A DNA stretch of 64,000 bases, taken from the NCBI GenBank assembly GCA_020726505.1, contig JAHLEZ010000001.1, positions 6,076,001 through 6,140,000 of the forward strand, read 5' to 3'. Made by a program: the position numbers and the translations under genes. Numbering within the stretch: the first letter of the stretch is position 1; each line of letters begins with the position of its first letter. Shown piece by piece: positions 43,925-54,635 of the stretch. A model generated the notes under the pieces. The model saw nothing but the letters and a program-made list of their open reading frames with translations. It did no database searches and was not told the DNA's origin. The DNA is from Leptodontidium sp. MPI-SDFR-AT-0119 (Eukaryota > Ascomycota > Leotiomycetes > Helotiales > Leptodontidiaceae).

Positions 43925-45194
43925 ATGCCACCCCTCCTAACCCCCCACGCCCTGCTCACCCAAACCGGCGATCCCCACACCCAAATCCATATCACCAACC
44001 TGCAAACCACCCTCCCCCTCGCCCACGACGCCTGGGGCCGTCCCAACCTCCCACAACCCATCCTCCTCTCCTGCACCATCTCCCTCCTCCACCCATTCAC
44101 AACCGCCTCTTCATCCGACACCGTAACCCCGTCCACAGTCCACTACGGCACCCTCTCGAAAGCCATCTTAGCCGCCACGAAAGAGTTCACAGACCTCTGC
44201 ACTGATGAGACGTGTCCGGTGCCGATGCATCTCCGCGCCTTGGTGCAGTTTGTGCATTTTTACCTTACGGGGTGGGATACGTTGCCGAGATTCCCTTGTC
44301 AGGAGAGGGTGGTGGGCGACGTCGACGAGCTTAAGCCTTTACTAAAGGATGTCGCGATGAGGCTTTTTGAGCTGGAGGTGCTGTTGCCGAAAGCGTCGCT
44401 TATGGGGAGTGGTGTTAGTTTGAGGGCGGGGTTTGGGTATGATCATGGGGTTGGGAGGGAGATGAAGGGACCGAGTGCGTATTCGATGGTGTTAAGGCTG
44501 AGGGATTTGAAGGTCCCGACGTTGGTGGGTGTTAATCCTAATGAGAGGCTTGCGAAGCAGATAGTGTACGTGGACGTGGAGATGCAGAGGTGGGATTGGA
44601 TGGTTGATGGGTATTGTGCGCTGGAGGAGATTGTTGTTAAGGTTTGTTTTTATTTTATTTTATTTTTCTTTTCAAGTCTTTATACGCATGCTTCTTATTT
44701 ATGCTTACCTCTCATCTCCGCCTTTCTGTGTTTGAGAGAGGGCTTGTGATATGAGTTCGAGTTTTGGACTTCGGGTTGAAGTTTGAGGTTGAATATAAGT
44801 ATCTGACTAACTAACACCTAAACAGAGCACAGAAGAATCCAGCTTCCAAACCCTCGAAGCCCTCGCGCAGCACCTCATTGAGCGCATAATCCAATACATA
44901 CTAATCCCACACTCATCTTCCTCAGCCCCCTCAAACCCCTCCCCCCTAACAAAACCTCACATCCAAAACCATTCAAAGATCAAGATCTCCCTCTCGAAAC
45001 CCACAGCCGTCATGTTCGCCGACGCACCGACGGTAGAGATGGTTGTTGATTCCGATCCTGAGAAGAGCCAGGTTGCGAGGGGGGTTTGGGAGAGGGTTGG
45101 GAAAGAGGGTGGTGGGGTTGGGGTTAGAGAGGTGCCGTTTCCGTTGGTGGGGAGGCTGGATGAGTGGATTGCGAGGGGAGAAGGAGGGAAGTGA
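43925..45194 (+). CDS. dihydroneopterin aldolase (FolB)-like protein, two tandem lobes
   Basis: Exons 43925-44641 and 44826-45194 give 361 residues. It looks like two FolB/T-fold lobes. Lobe 1 spans about residues 15-130 (IHITNLQTTLPLAHDAWGRP..VHYGTLSKAILAATKEF). Lobe 2 runs from about 185 (LVGVNPNERLAKQIVYVDVE..CALEEIVVKSTEESSFQTLE..LAQHLIERII..KISLSKPTAVMFA). The same tandem FolB arrangement begins yeast Fol1, but the HPPK and dihydropteroate synthase parts are absent here. It may cleave 7,8-dihydroneopterin in folate synthesis or be a diverged relative. The intron (184 bp) has a GTTTGT donor, and the join restores VVKSTEESSFQTLE. The start follows a CAACA-rich leader. Confidence 0.75.
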
Positions 45195-45673
45195 GCTGGA
45201 AAGGGAGAGAATTGGAGGGGAGTGAGAGGCGGTGAAATAGATGGGTTTAGTGGTGGTGCAATCGAGATGTGGATGTGGGTGTTATCTGCTATGGAAGGGA
45301 AATCAATTGATTCGTATAAATTTCCTGGTAAGCCAGGCATCTAGCTAACATTGCTGCGCATATGAAGGGCAAAATAAAGAAACTCGGCTAAAATAGGGGT
45401 CAGAAAATTCACTATATTTTTTGGGGCGCTTGCAAACTTAACAGTCATATCTCAGATGGATATTCACTACCTTGATCCTGATGTTTGAATATAACTAAAG
45501 ACATATCAAGCACCTGAACAACTGGCTAAATGGCATAAAATCCCACTAGCGTAAAATAATCCACACCACCAGCAAAAATTCAAACTCCATGCTATGCCAC
45601 GAAGAGGAAATTTCCAACCCAATATAATATCTGCATCTGCATCATCAATATCCAATGATTTTATATCCAATGG
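45195..45673. other. convergent intergenic, 0.48 kb
   Basis: Lies between the FolB-like gene (plus) and the transporter gene (minus). No feature is recognised. Confidence 0.6.
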
Positions 45674-47307
45674 TTACAACCTGTCAGGACTCTTAGCACC
45701 AGGCATGACCGTCTCGGTGGTATGTTCTGCCTCGATCTCCAACACTTCTCGCTTCATCTGATACGACCTCACACCAACATACACACAAAGCATGCTACCG
45801 ACCGTCAAGGCAATTGCTAACAAAATCAAGTTCACAGGTATTGGGTTCCCGTCGAAGACTTTGTGAAGGAGCGCATCGAGACCGCTTTGGCTGAAATTGA
45901 AGAGACCAGCGAGACAGATGATAAGGCCATAGACAGTGCCGAAAGTGCGGAACCCAAAGACTTTCGCTGCGAAATCGGAAACAGTAGTGTAGTAGAAGGG
46001 GCGGTAGAGCACGAAGATAGAGACGTTGGCGTAGGCTGCCCAGGTGTATGGCAGGCAGCCTAGTATTCCGATTGTAGTTGCGATTGTGACGAGTGCTGAG
46101 AGGACGAAGGTCGTGCTGGTGTTGTCGAGCACAAGACCGATGAAGGGGATTGAAAGGATACCGCCGAGAGGAAGAGCGACGTCGAAGAAGGTGTTGATCT
46201 CTACGGCTTTCTGATACGATCCGAGGATGTATTCGTATTGTGGACGGATGGTAGCGACGAAGAAGTTGATTCGAGTCATTTGGATCATGGTGAAGAGCGT
46301 GATGAGGATGAACCATGGAGAGGTGACTTGTTGCATAACGGTCTTGTTGTGCATAGCTCCCCAGACTCCGGATATCTTATTCTTATGTTCTTCTTGCTTG
46401 AAGTATTTGGCTCCTGATTTTGACCCGAGGAGGTCTGTGATCTCGGAGACGACTGATTGACGGTGTTGACGACGTTCCTCGCGCAGGAGAGCGGTGTTCT
46501 CGCCGACTTGGTCCTCGAGTACATCATCTGCATCTTCCACCTCCTTGACTAACTCTCCAACAGTCTTGTAAGATGCCTTGGGCATAATGAATAACTGAAC
46601 AACCAAAATAAACACTGGTACCACCAAGTATGCTAGGAAGAACTTCTTTGGCCAGAAAGTGCCATCGCTCCACTGGTACAAGATACGATATACAAGGAAA
46701 ATGGCACTGGAAGAGTCGAATGCCCCCGTAAGTAGAGCCAAAATGAGCCCTGAGTGCTTTGGGAAGGCATTCGACAACTGGAAGGAGGAAATAAACACAA
46801 ATGGCCCAGCAAGAGCTAAGAAAAGATAGCCAGGTATGTAGCCATCAAAGGGCAATTGCCATGCAAATGCAAAGAGAACAGCACCAATGGCAAGCAGGAA
46901 ACTTCCTATCACTCCGCATACCCTTGGGCCGAAAGTATCAAGGATAGCTCCTATAGGCAGAGCAGCTACATTTGTTCCCACAGCCGCAACTGTAAACATC
47001 AAATTGAGATGTAGCTCCTGGGCATAACATGTCCGAGACCCGCGGTCGATTTCATCTTGTGTACAGAGATCTCGGTAGACCTTTTCGCGAATGAGGACAG
47101 GTTTGAGGGCGGCGTAACCAAAAACAATACCGGCGGCGAAGAGACAGTAAATGACTGCTATTATGACTTGCGCTAAGTAGGCACCCCGCGAGTCAGTGTT
47201 GGCGATCTCGAATCTCGGGGAGGAAAGGCAAAATAAAAGGCATTGGGAGGAGGAAACTCAAAGAGGAACCGGAACTCACAAATTCTGGTCGACCGAGGAA
47301 TGTCCAT
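45674..47307 (-). CDS. major facilitator transporter, FMP42/SLC43-like
   Basis: Exons 47307-47280 and 47172-45674 give 508 residues. About twelve membrane helices are seen, split by a long hydrophilic central loop (residues about 220-290, with the coiled LLREERRQHRQSVVSEITDLL). Blocks YCLFAAGIVFGYAALKPVLI, FTVAAVGTNVAALPIGAILD (MFS motif A-like, DTFGPR) and LTGAFDSSSAIFLVYRILY match the fungal Fmp42 group, related to SLC43 amino-acid carriers. Substrate unknown. The first coding exon is 28 nt. The intron was set from a GTGAGT donor to a TTAG acceptor with a CTGAC branch site, which is the phase-consistent choice. A closer AG would break the frame. Confidence 0.85.
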
Positions 47308-47951
47308 CCTTGTAAAGAAGGCAACTACATCAAATCCCTCGTATCCGATCCGGATCTATCAACTCTTCAAACCCGCCTCGCTACCCTCTGACAGTGTAAG
47401 GTCTGGGGTAGGACTCTAAGGGGAAACTCAACCTGATTCAAGTTCAACACCTTCGGGGTACGTAGAGAAAAGTATGAATTGATCCTTGTGTTCTCTCGAA
47501 TCCATAGGAAAAATGCGATCGCCTTATATAAAGGCTTATCGTCGCGCTAAACCTAGTTTGGGGTATTGCCACCCACTTACTGCCCTCAGGCCGGAAAAAA
47601 AAATATTAAATGTCACCAGTTCCAGTGGGACGTTGAGCGTGGATTGACCAATCACCTGGTGATGATACCAGATCTTGGTGTCCAATTGGTCCGACCATTT
47701 AGCATTTATCGAGGCCTCTAGAGAGTAGCTCACCGCCTTCCTATCCGGCCCACAATACCCCTCACCTCACTAACACAATCCTCTCGCTTATCCCCTCGGC
47801 TGGACCCCTCCCCCTCCTCGCCCTCTCTCTCACCGATATCCTCCTTTAATCTTGTCGCCATAGTAAAGCAACTTCGCTCTTGCAGGCCCAACTCGCAAAA
47901 CCTTCCTTAGCTCTCCTATTCTTAGCGCGATTTCATGAACAAAAAACTAAA
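47308..47951. other. bidirectional intergenic, 0.64 kb
   Basis: Upstream region of the transporter gene, with a TATATAAA box at about 47523. Pyrimidine-rich sequence lies at 47760-47830. A TTGCAG at 47878-47883 could be an acceptor for the next gene. Confidence 0.5.
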
Positions 47952-48257
47952 ATGCCAATTAACGGGGAATGTATCCTGCAGGCTCGCATCACGGCTATCG
48001 AGACTGCAAGGCCGGTTTCTATACAAGTGTATAGAGAAGGTAGTCTCGATTTATTATATGCGAGGCATAATCTTGCGGAAGCGTGGAGGATAATGGGGAA
48101 TAAGGAGAGGGCGAGGGAGATTTATTGGGAGGTTCGGGAGGGGAAGGGACATGATAATAGTTCTACCATGGACTCACAGAATGGGAGTGAGAAAGAGAGA
48201 AATGATGTTACTAAAGGGGAATTATTAAAGAAGTGGAGGTGCGAGGTTGGATTGTGA
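47952..48257 (+). CDS. small TPR-like protein or 3' exon
   Basis: From the ATG at 47952 the frame gives 101 residues. The segment SLDLLYARHNLAEAWRIMGN followed by KERAREIYWEVREGK has the spacing of a tetratricopeptide helix pair; the tail is polar. The frame stays open upstream to about 47880, where a TTGCAG acceptor is seen, so this may be the last exon of a larger gene whose earlier exons I could not find. It may also be a remnant. Confidence 0.4.
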   Translation: MPINGECILQARITAIETARPVSIQVYREGSLDLLYARHNLAEAWRIMGNKERAREIYWEVREGKGHDNSSTMDSQNGSEKERNDVTKGELLKKWRCEVGL

Positions 48258-48910
48258 AGAGAAAAAAGGAATAAATATTATGTAAAGATATTAGGAGTAG
48301 GCTCGTTCGAAATTCTAAGTTACAGAAAAGTGTCACGAATAAGGCCTTCGAAGGTGAGTAGCAAAGCCTTGATATAGACAAGACAAGCTATGGAGGAAGA
48401 GGTCCTTAAGGGAGCTCCCCTATTATATATCAATCCATAAGCGAGGATTATTAGCAAGTCCGAATAACAAAAGATGTTTCCCGGCAATTTAGTATTCAAG
48501 AGTCAGCGACAGAAACATTGAAAAAGCAGCGGGCGTAGAAGTCAGGTACAAGACCGGGCCAGTTCCCATTCTTCTGTACATGAAGCTTATCTCGCACTGG
48601 TGATGGAAATCCCAGAAAGTTCTGACTGCACACATGTAGAACTTCGGAACAAACGAGTGTATTGAACAAGAATTTATGTAATAAGTTGGCGAAGAAGGAA
48701 ATGGGCATCTGAGGCGGAAGATATGACATTTATTTCCTTCCCATCCCCCTAGAGTCCCTTGACCAACACCAACAATGCAAGAAAATACACGGTGCTACTG
48801 ACCATCGTCGAAAGTGTATTGGAGACATAAGGAATGACGTCTATGTACAAGTGCTAACCGCATGCAGGTACTTAAAAGCAGAGAAATCAACAGGCTTACA
48901 GATCAATCCA
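48258..48910. other. convergent intergenic, 0.65 kb
   Basis: Between the TPR-like frame and the GH72 gene. Nothing is recognised; the small minus-strand frame at 48496-48729 lacks features. Confidence 0.55.
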
Positions 48911-50408
48911 TTACAATACCAATCCCATTCCAGCCAGGACTCCTCCCAAAGTGACAACGACTGGGATAGTAAGCATTGCCATTAAGGGAGGGATGACAAC
49001 ATTGCCAGCAGAGCCAGCAGAGGAAGATGTTGCACCTCCACTCGTTGTTCCGGAACCGCTGCTGCTGGCTGCCGACCCATCCATTTCGACCATTCCAGCG
49101 GAGTACGACTTTCCTCCATACTGGCTGGGGGTGACATTGTCTCCAAGTCCAGGTCCCTTTCCAGCACCATCGTCCATGAACTTCTGGGCAAGAGCAGGCA
49201 TAGCTGGGATCAAATCATTGGTGACTTCCCAGTCATCGCTCGCAGGCGGGCATTCAGAAGCAGTGGTCGTGGCAGAGTATCCTCCATCGCCGGTTGGGTT
49301 GGGGGTCTTCTTATATGCGGCCTCGAGACGGGTGAAGTCTGCGTTGGGGGCGACATTTCCGTTGGTCGTGGACACCAGACCATAACCGTTCGCTTCAGTT
49401 GTGTACTCGTATGCCAAACCACCCGAGTAGACGGATGTCATGTTGGAGCTGTACAAAGCAGCTACTTCGTTCCAGTCTCGTCTATTGGTGATGCAACCAA
49501 ACTCAGCCATGCTTGCCAAAATATTAGCAAAATCTCATAAAGCTCCAAAGCTAGCAACTCACAAGATGGGAACTCCGTAGCCAGTGTAACGCGCAACCTT
49601 CTTGTCCCATCCGGCTCCGGTGAAAGTGTTTGGGTCGCACCAAGAGTAATCGTTAAGAGCAAAGAAGTCTCCTCGAACTCCGGCAGGTCCGCAGTCAAAG
49701 TATGCAAGCTGCTGGTCAACATTCTCGGCGACATCGGCGGCGGCATAACCAACAGGGATATTTCGATAGTCTCTGGCCGAGATGTATGCCTTCATGTCTC
49801 GCTGAAGGGCCTTGATGTATGGGGCTGCAATCGTGTTGTTGCGCTCATTGATGACTTCATTTCCGTTGATGATGAGGAGTAAGTTCGAGTACTTGGCGAA
49901 GGCATCGATTGTCGCGAAGATACTCTGGAGGTAGTTCTCATTGTACGATTGGTACAGAGTCTGGTTGTTCTGACGGTTGAGAGAGAAATCGGGTGTGTTC
50001 GCGTCCAAAGCAAGGTAGATGCCAGCGTCTGCCAAGAGCTTCATGCCTTCGTCATGGGATACGGAGTTGTCGACTGTGTACACACGAATGGTGTTGATAC
50101 CGAGCTTTTTGAAGTTGGCAACATCGCGTCGGAGGTTGGGGATGTTAACGAGAGGGTCTGCTGCGTCGGCTGCTCCACCAGGTCTGGGAATTGTTAATAT
50201 GGTCGAAATATACTGGATGGAATTCTGGAGAGACCAACTGGTAGGCGACGCCACGGACATAGAATCTCTTGTCCCCCGCAAAGAATGCATTTCCCTTTAC
50301 TATGACTGTTGGCAAAGCACCAGAAGAAGTCTGTCTCGCCTCAAGGTTAACTGTGGGAGTTGCAAGTGCAATCGTAGCGAGCGATGCTATAACTGCTGTG
50401 ATCTTCAT
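48911..50408 (-). CDS. GPI-anchored 1,3-beta-glucanosyltransferase (GH72)
   Basis: Exons 50408-50239, 50183-49563 and 49511-48911 give 463 residues. The enzyme cuts and rejoins beta-1,3-glucan chains in the cell wall (GEL/GAS family). A signal peptide covers residues 1-17 (MKITAVIASLATIALA). The conserved FYVRGVAYQPGG and GINTIRVYTVDNSVSHD follow. The acid/base Glu is Glu166 (INGNEV) and the nucleophile is Glu267 (FMAEFGC). A Ser/Gly-rich stretch and a hydrophobic C-terminus (AMLTIPVVVTLGGVLAGM) mark GPI attachment. There is no Cys-rich CBM43 module, so it belongs to the shorter subgroup. Start Met at 50408 was preferred to 50429 because it gives a clean signal peptide. Intron 1 uses a GTTGGT donor. 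Confidence 0.92.
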
Positions 50409-51545
50409 TTTGAACGGACGTGAATTCAATGTGGAAATAATTAGAAGGACGATGACGAGAGAGTAAGGTTAAGGAAGAAGAATGCTGGAACAACTCTCTG
50501 AACGAGTGAAGAGAAGTTCGATCCGGTTACAAGTTGAATAGTGGTCGTTTTATGAAGAGACGAAGAAGTCAACAAACGGATAATCAGACAAACAAGAAGT
50601 AGAAGAAAGGGAGAAAACCTAGCTGGGACGCACGAGCAGATATGGCCGGTCCATCCAGTCCGGCCAATTCTGCCCAAGAACCCAAGAACTCCAAGGGGCC
50701 AAATCCAAGAACCTCCGTGTCGCAATAATTTTATCGTTTCCTTGGAGTTCTTGGTGTTCGTGAATGCGAGTGAGGTTGAATGCTCCGCCACTGTTGGCGG
50801 CTGCTCGCCTAGACACCAAGGCCCTTGGCTGCGGGCACCGTCCAACCAGTGCCCGGAGGTTTCACTCTCTAATTACCGCCAACGTCTGCTACCGAGATAT
50901 ATTTCTTGGGAGTTACAGATCTTTTACCCACTCTGCTTGGTCACTTGGTCGCTGACGCATGTGGGATTTTCAGGGGCTGGACGCCAAGTTGGAAGAGGCG
51001 AGGCGAACCACGAGAGAGATATGCAGTACTTGAAATAGTCAGCATCCGACAACATAAAGATGGATAGGTGGCAGGTACATAAAACTCCAAGAATAATATG
51101 AAATGGCAGAACCGCCAAACCAGGCGGAGGATTCCAAGATCCTGGGAGGGGACTAAATGAGAGCTTGCTATCTCTCGAGGACGGGGAACCATCATCAGAG
51201 AGAGACGGACGTCGGCCTTGTTCTGAATAGAGCGATAGGGATTCGAACAACGAAACTCTCTACGACAACGACATAATTGCTTGCCTGCTTGCTTGCCCCT
51301 TTGAAAACCCTCTTTAGTGGGGGTTGGGGACTTTTATATACAACCCGAGCTCCGAGTAAGTCTACCAAGAGTGAGTAGATCCCCCGCACTGGAGCTGAGC
51401 TGTGGTGGATTTTCGCTGGAGCAAGGTTCGCCGCCAATTGACTGATCTCCGCCGGATGATGATAACATGGAGTATTTGATAGTATAAAAAGTAAGTGGTC
51501 GAGAAGTGTTAGACTTTGTTGTTATACTGTAGCTAGAAGCACAAT
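50409..51545. other. intergenic, 1.1 kb
   Basis: Promoter region of the GH72 gene and 3' side of the UBX gene. Several overlapping frames under 135 codons are seen, none with a domain. Confidence 0.55.
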
Positions 51546-53141
51546 CTATTCATCGTCCTCATCTTCATCATCCTTGATAGGCTCCACGATGAGATTGCCA
51601 GTTCGTCCAACCCGCTCTCCAATTGTCTCGCCATCTTCCACTCCATAAACCACCCTAGGCAGCGTCTGAACCAGCCGAAAGTCAAATTCGTGCTTGTACC
51701 CCTTGGGCTCGACTACATTCTCAGCAGCCGAGCCATCTTGAAGGAATTCGTAACAGTCGACAAAAGCGTATAACTCTTCAATCCCATCACTTCCCTTGAA
51801 GCGGCGCATAACTCGAGCAGCTTCTGGCATCTTGAGTGCAATTCGCACAATGTCTTTGGAATCGGCACTTGGTTCGGGATCGATGCGAGTTGCTCGCCAT
51901 TTCCGCCATTGCAGTTTATTCGCCGCTAATTTCGCCGTCGCCTCCTCCGCTTCCTTCTTTCTACGTTCTTCTTCCACGGCGGCGGCTTCTGCTTCCTTCT
52001 TCAATCTTGCCCGCTCTCTATCTTGGGCCAAACTTCGCTCGTAGGCAGAATCTTGCTCTTGGCGCAGACTTCTCTCGAAGTTCTGAGCGGAGCGGGATAC
52101 TCTGACAGTAGCTAGTTGCTCTTCATGTGATGATATGGCACTTCGAAGCTTCGCGAGATATGTTGAGGCATCCATAGGCCCGACTACACGAGCAATAACC
52201 GACATTGCTGTGCTACTTGTCTTGGGAGTGTGTGCCACGAGGGCAGTAAAGGGGAATTTGTTGCAAGTCAGAGCGGTAGAGACCTGATATGCCTCCGAAT
52301 CTCTCACATCCCCAGTCCAGAGTATTATATTATTTGCAGGATCGTTGAGGAAGGTTTGAACTTCCGGAGTCAGGAGAGTCTCGCGGATGAAAGATGATGT
52401 GTCGTCGTGCTCGGTTGAAATAAGGAGAATGACTAGAAACTTGAGGTCTTTCTTTGCCAGATCCAGAGCTTGCGCATATCCACCTTCATAAAATGGCAGT
52501 GTGTTATTCCCATATTCTTCCTCAAATTCTCTCTTTAACCTTGCCACTGAATCTCGTGGTTTCAATGAACGTCTCCCACCCGTGTTTGCTCTTCTTGCTG
52601 TTCCGTTTGTGGGATTTGGTCGCAAGGCTCGCGGGAGGAAGGGGAATAGAAAGGAGAAGAGACCGAATGATGGCGAGAAAAACAGCCTGTAGAGTAGACT
52701 CAAGGGCGTAAAGAGTATGGAGAGGATAAGATTCGGTCTTTGGATGGCGTCGTTCTCTGGTTGGGGTACGATTCGAGGCGCGGCATCTGGCTGGGAATCT
52801 GACCGCAGAGCTCGAGACGAGCCTTGTAAAAGACTGTGCTGTAAATTCTCCTGCCTCGGTGCTCTCGGCGGAGGTACATTCTGCGCTGCTCGAGCTTCTG
52901 CGACTGGATCTGGGCCTTCGCCGTCAAAGAACTTGGCAATTGCTATCTGTGGCGGAATCAGTACTCTAAGGAATCAGCAGAGACTGGCAGATAGTGTATA
53001 GCCTACTTGTACATTCCACTGCGATCGTTGTAGAAGTGGGATCGCAGCTGCAATTTCCTGGTCTGTAACTGCTGTGTATTGCTGTAAGGCCAGCTGTTGC
53101 GACTCGGAGAGCTCGCTGATATCTGGTTCTGGAGTTGCCAT
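51546..53141 (-). CDS. UBX-domain protein, FAF2/UBXD8-like (ERAD)
   Basis: Exons 53141-53007 and 52946-51546 give 511 residues. Domain order: a UBA-like N-terminus (LSESQQLALQQYTAVTDQEI), then a membrane hairpin (about 125-155, LYRLFFSPSFGLFSFLFPFL). A thioredoxin-like UAS domain follows (DLKFLVILLISTEHDDTSSF..NNIILWTGDVRDSEAY). Next is a long Arg/Glu/Ala coiled coil (RLKKEAEAAAVEEERRKKEA) and a C-terminal UBX domain (IVRIALKMPEAARVMRRFKG..YEFDFRL-like end). Such proteins sit in the ER membrane and recruit Cdc48/p97 to ubiquitinated substrates and lipid droplets. The acidic tail DDEDEDDE is typical. Confidence 0.9.
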
Positions 53142-53449
53142 CTTGTTCAAGTATCTTGGGGATTGTTTCGTTTCCTAGGTAAACATTTTATGGAAAGAGT
53201 TTCGCAGTGCAAAAACAAGGCAAACGAACAAAAGAGGTGGTTTGGTAAGTGAGGCGGAGAGGAGAGGAAGATGATGGAATGAATGTCCAATGCATCTGGC
53301 GGGACAAATGATATAATGCCAGTCGTTTGGCCGCCGCCGCTATCGTGCTGTGCTCAAGCCTCATCGGCTCTCCAGCCACACTCTTTCTCCGACGCTAAGA
53401 ACACGCAGGTTGAGGCTGAGGCAGGGCAGGCTGGGCGTGTCAAACGAAT
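53142..53449. other. UBX gene upstream region
   Basis: A 308-bp stretch between the UBX start codon and the LTR; no feature is recognised. The LTR has therefore inserted close to the probable promoter. Confidence 0.55.
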
Positions 53450-53831
53450 TGTGACGGTCCTTGTTCTGACTGGTACGCGGCGTACAGGCTGGTATCAGCT
53501 ATGAAGTAAGGTCACAAGAGGTTCGGTTCTCAATAGGAATTGAGACGTTACAAGCAATGGTTAAACTGCTATATGAATTTGAGCACGAAGCTCTACTACC
53601 TAGGAAACTACTCTGTTTATATAGAACTTTGCTAGACGTCTTGCAAAGCCCGCAAGCCCGCAAGATCGTCCAGCTGGCTAGCATGCCACGTGACCCTTTG
53701 TCCTCGTGATCCGAGCCTTCCCTCCAGGGCTAGGATTGCAGTGCTGGAATATTGACCTATCTTGGCTTCTTTGTGCAGCCAGGCTGCCGAGCCTCAGGGC
53801 CAAGACGCACGTGATCCTTCAGATCGTGACA
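53450..53831 (-). mobile_element. solo LTR, copy B (inverted relative to copy A)
   Basis: A 382-bp element whose minus-strand sequence starts TGTCACGATCTGAAGG and ends GACCGTCACA. It shares most of its length with copy A at 37585-37945, the best part being the 3' 150 bp around TTCTATATAAACAGAGTAGT and GTAACGTCTCAATTCCTATT. Flanking 5-mers are CGAAT (53445-53449) and TGAAT (53832-53836), a four-of-five match that may be a worn target-site duplication. No retroelement coding sequence adjoins it. It lies 309 bp upstream of the UBX-protein start codon. Confidence 0.78.
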
Positions 53832-54635
53832 TGAATCTTGTGACACTAAGTTTAGCGTGAAAGAGTATTTCTAAGCGTGCTAATCGAATTACGTGGAATG
53901 CCTTGATGAGAGCAACCAAGGCAGAAGAGGGAGAATTTGGCCTTGCAATAATACTTTAAGAGATAAACATTTTGTGCATAGTCACATTGGGAAATTAAGC
54001 ATTAGCTATTAAGAGCAAGTTGTCCCCAATTACAACTGCTGTACTGTTGGTTGTAATATTATCTCGCCTATTTTTATCAAGACAACAATCCCAATTCCAC
54101 TTAACCAGGAATTCATGTAAAATCTAAGACTGATTGTGTCCTTGTCGCGAATGATATATTAACGCGAGATTATATCGCACAGTACTAGAGACGCCGCTAA
54201 GCGCGAGGCAAGGGTGTTAAGGGAAATAAATCCCTATATAATCGGAGACTCTCGAACAGAAATATGTCCACAAGTACTTACAAACGATTTTTTAAAATGA
54301 GGTTTACTACGCGATTGAAGAGTATAACTTACATGGGACCTGACTTTCCATCTTAAGCGGTAATGCATTCGCCGTTAGATCTAACCATTAAAAGGAACTG
54401 AAGCCTCTTGGAGTCGAAGATATTAGCCACCTTTGGGAGCTTTCCTGGTCACTCTTAGATGCTGCTGACTTCCCCCAGATATTCGGAGGCGTGTGGCTGA
54501 GGCTAAGGCTAAACATCGAGATAAAAAGCTGACTGCCTTAATAGGGGTTCATCCAATGGTATTTGTTTTTAGGCATCCGTCCATCTGTCCATCCCAAGAT
54601 TGAAGAAATTCTAAAGGGGTATTCCAATCCTCTCA
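53832..54635. other. A+T-rich relic-like DNA
   Basis: About 0.8 kb of stop-rich, A+T-rich sequence between the LTR and HIS1. One short plus-strand stretch near 54482-54575 reads RRRVAEAKAKHRDKKLTALI followed by GVHPMVFVF, which looks protein-like but has no start. It may be decayed mobile-element coding DNA; no family is named. Confidence 0.4.

Noticed and set aside
47173..47279. Intron of the transporter ending at the nearer AG (CCCGAG)
   Set aside because: That acceptor would break the reading phase from the 28-nt first exon. The TTAG acceptor at 47173 keeps phase and has a branch-site-like CTGAC.
37585..53831. One giant element bounded by the two LTRs
   Set aside because: The LTRs are inverted, not direct, and the interval holds ordinary core genes.
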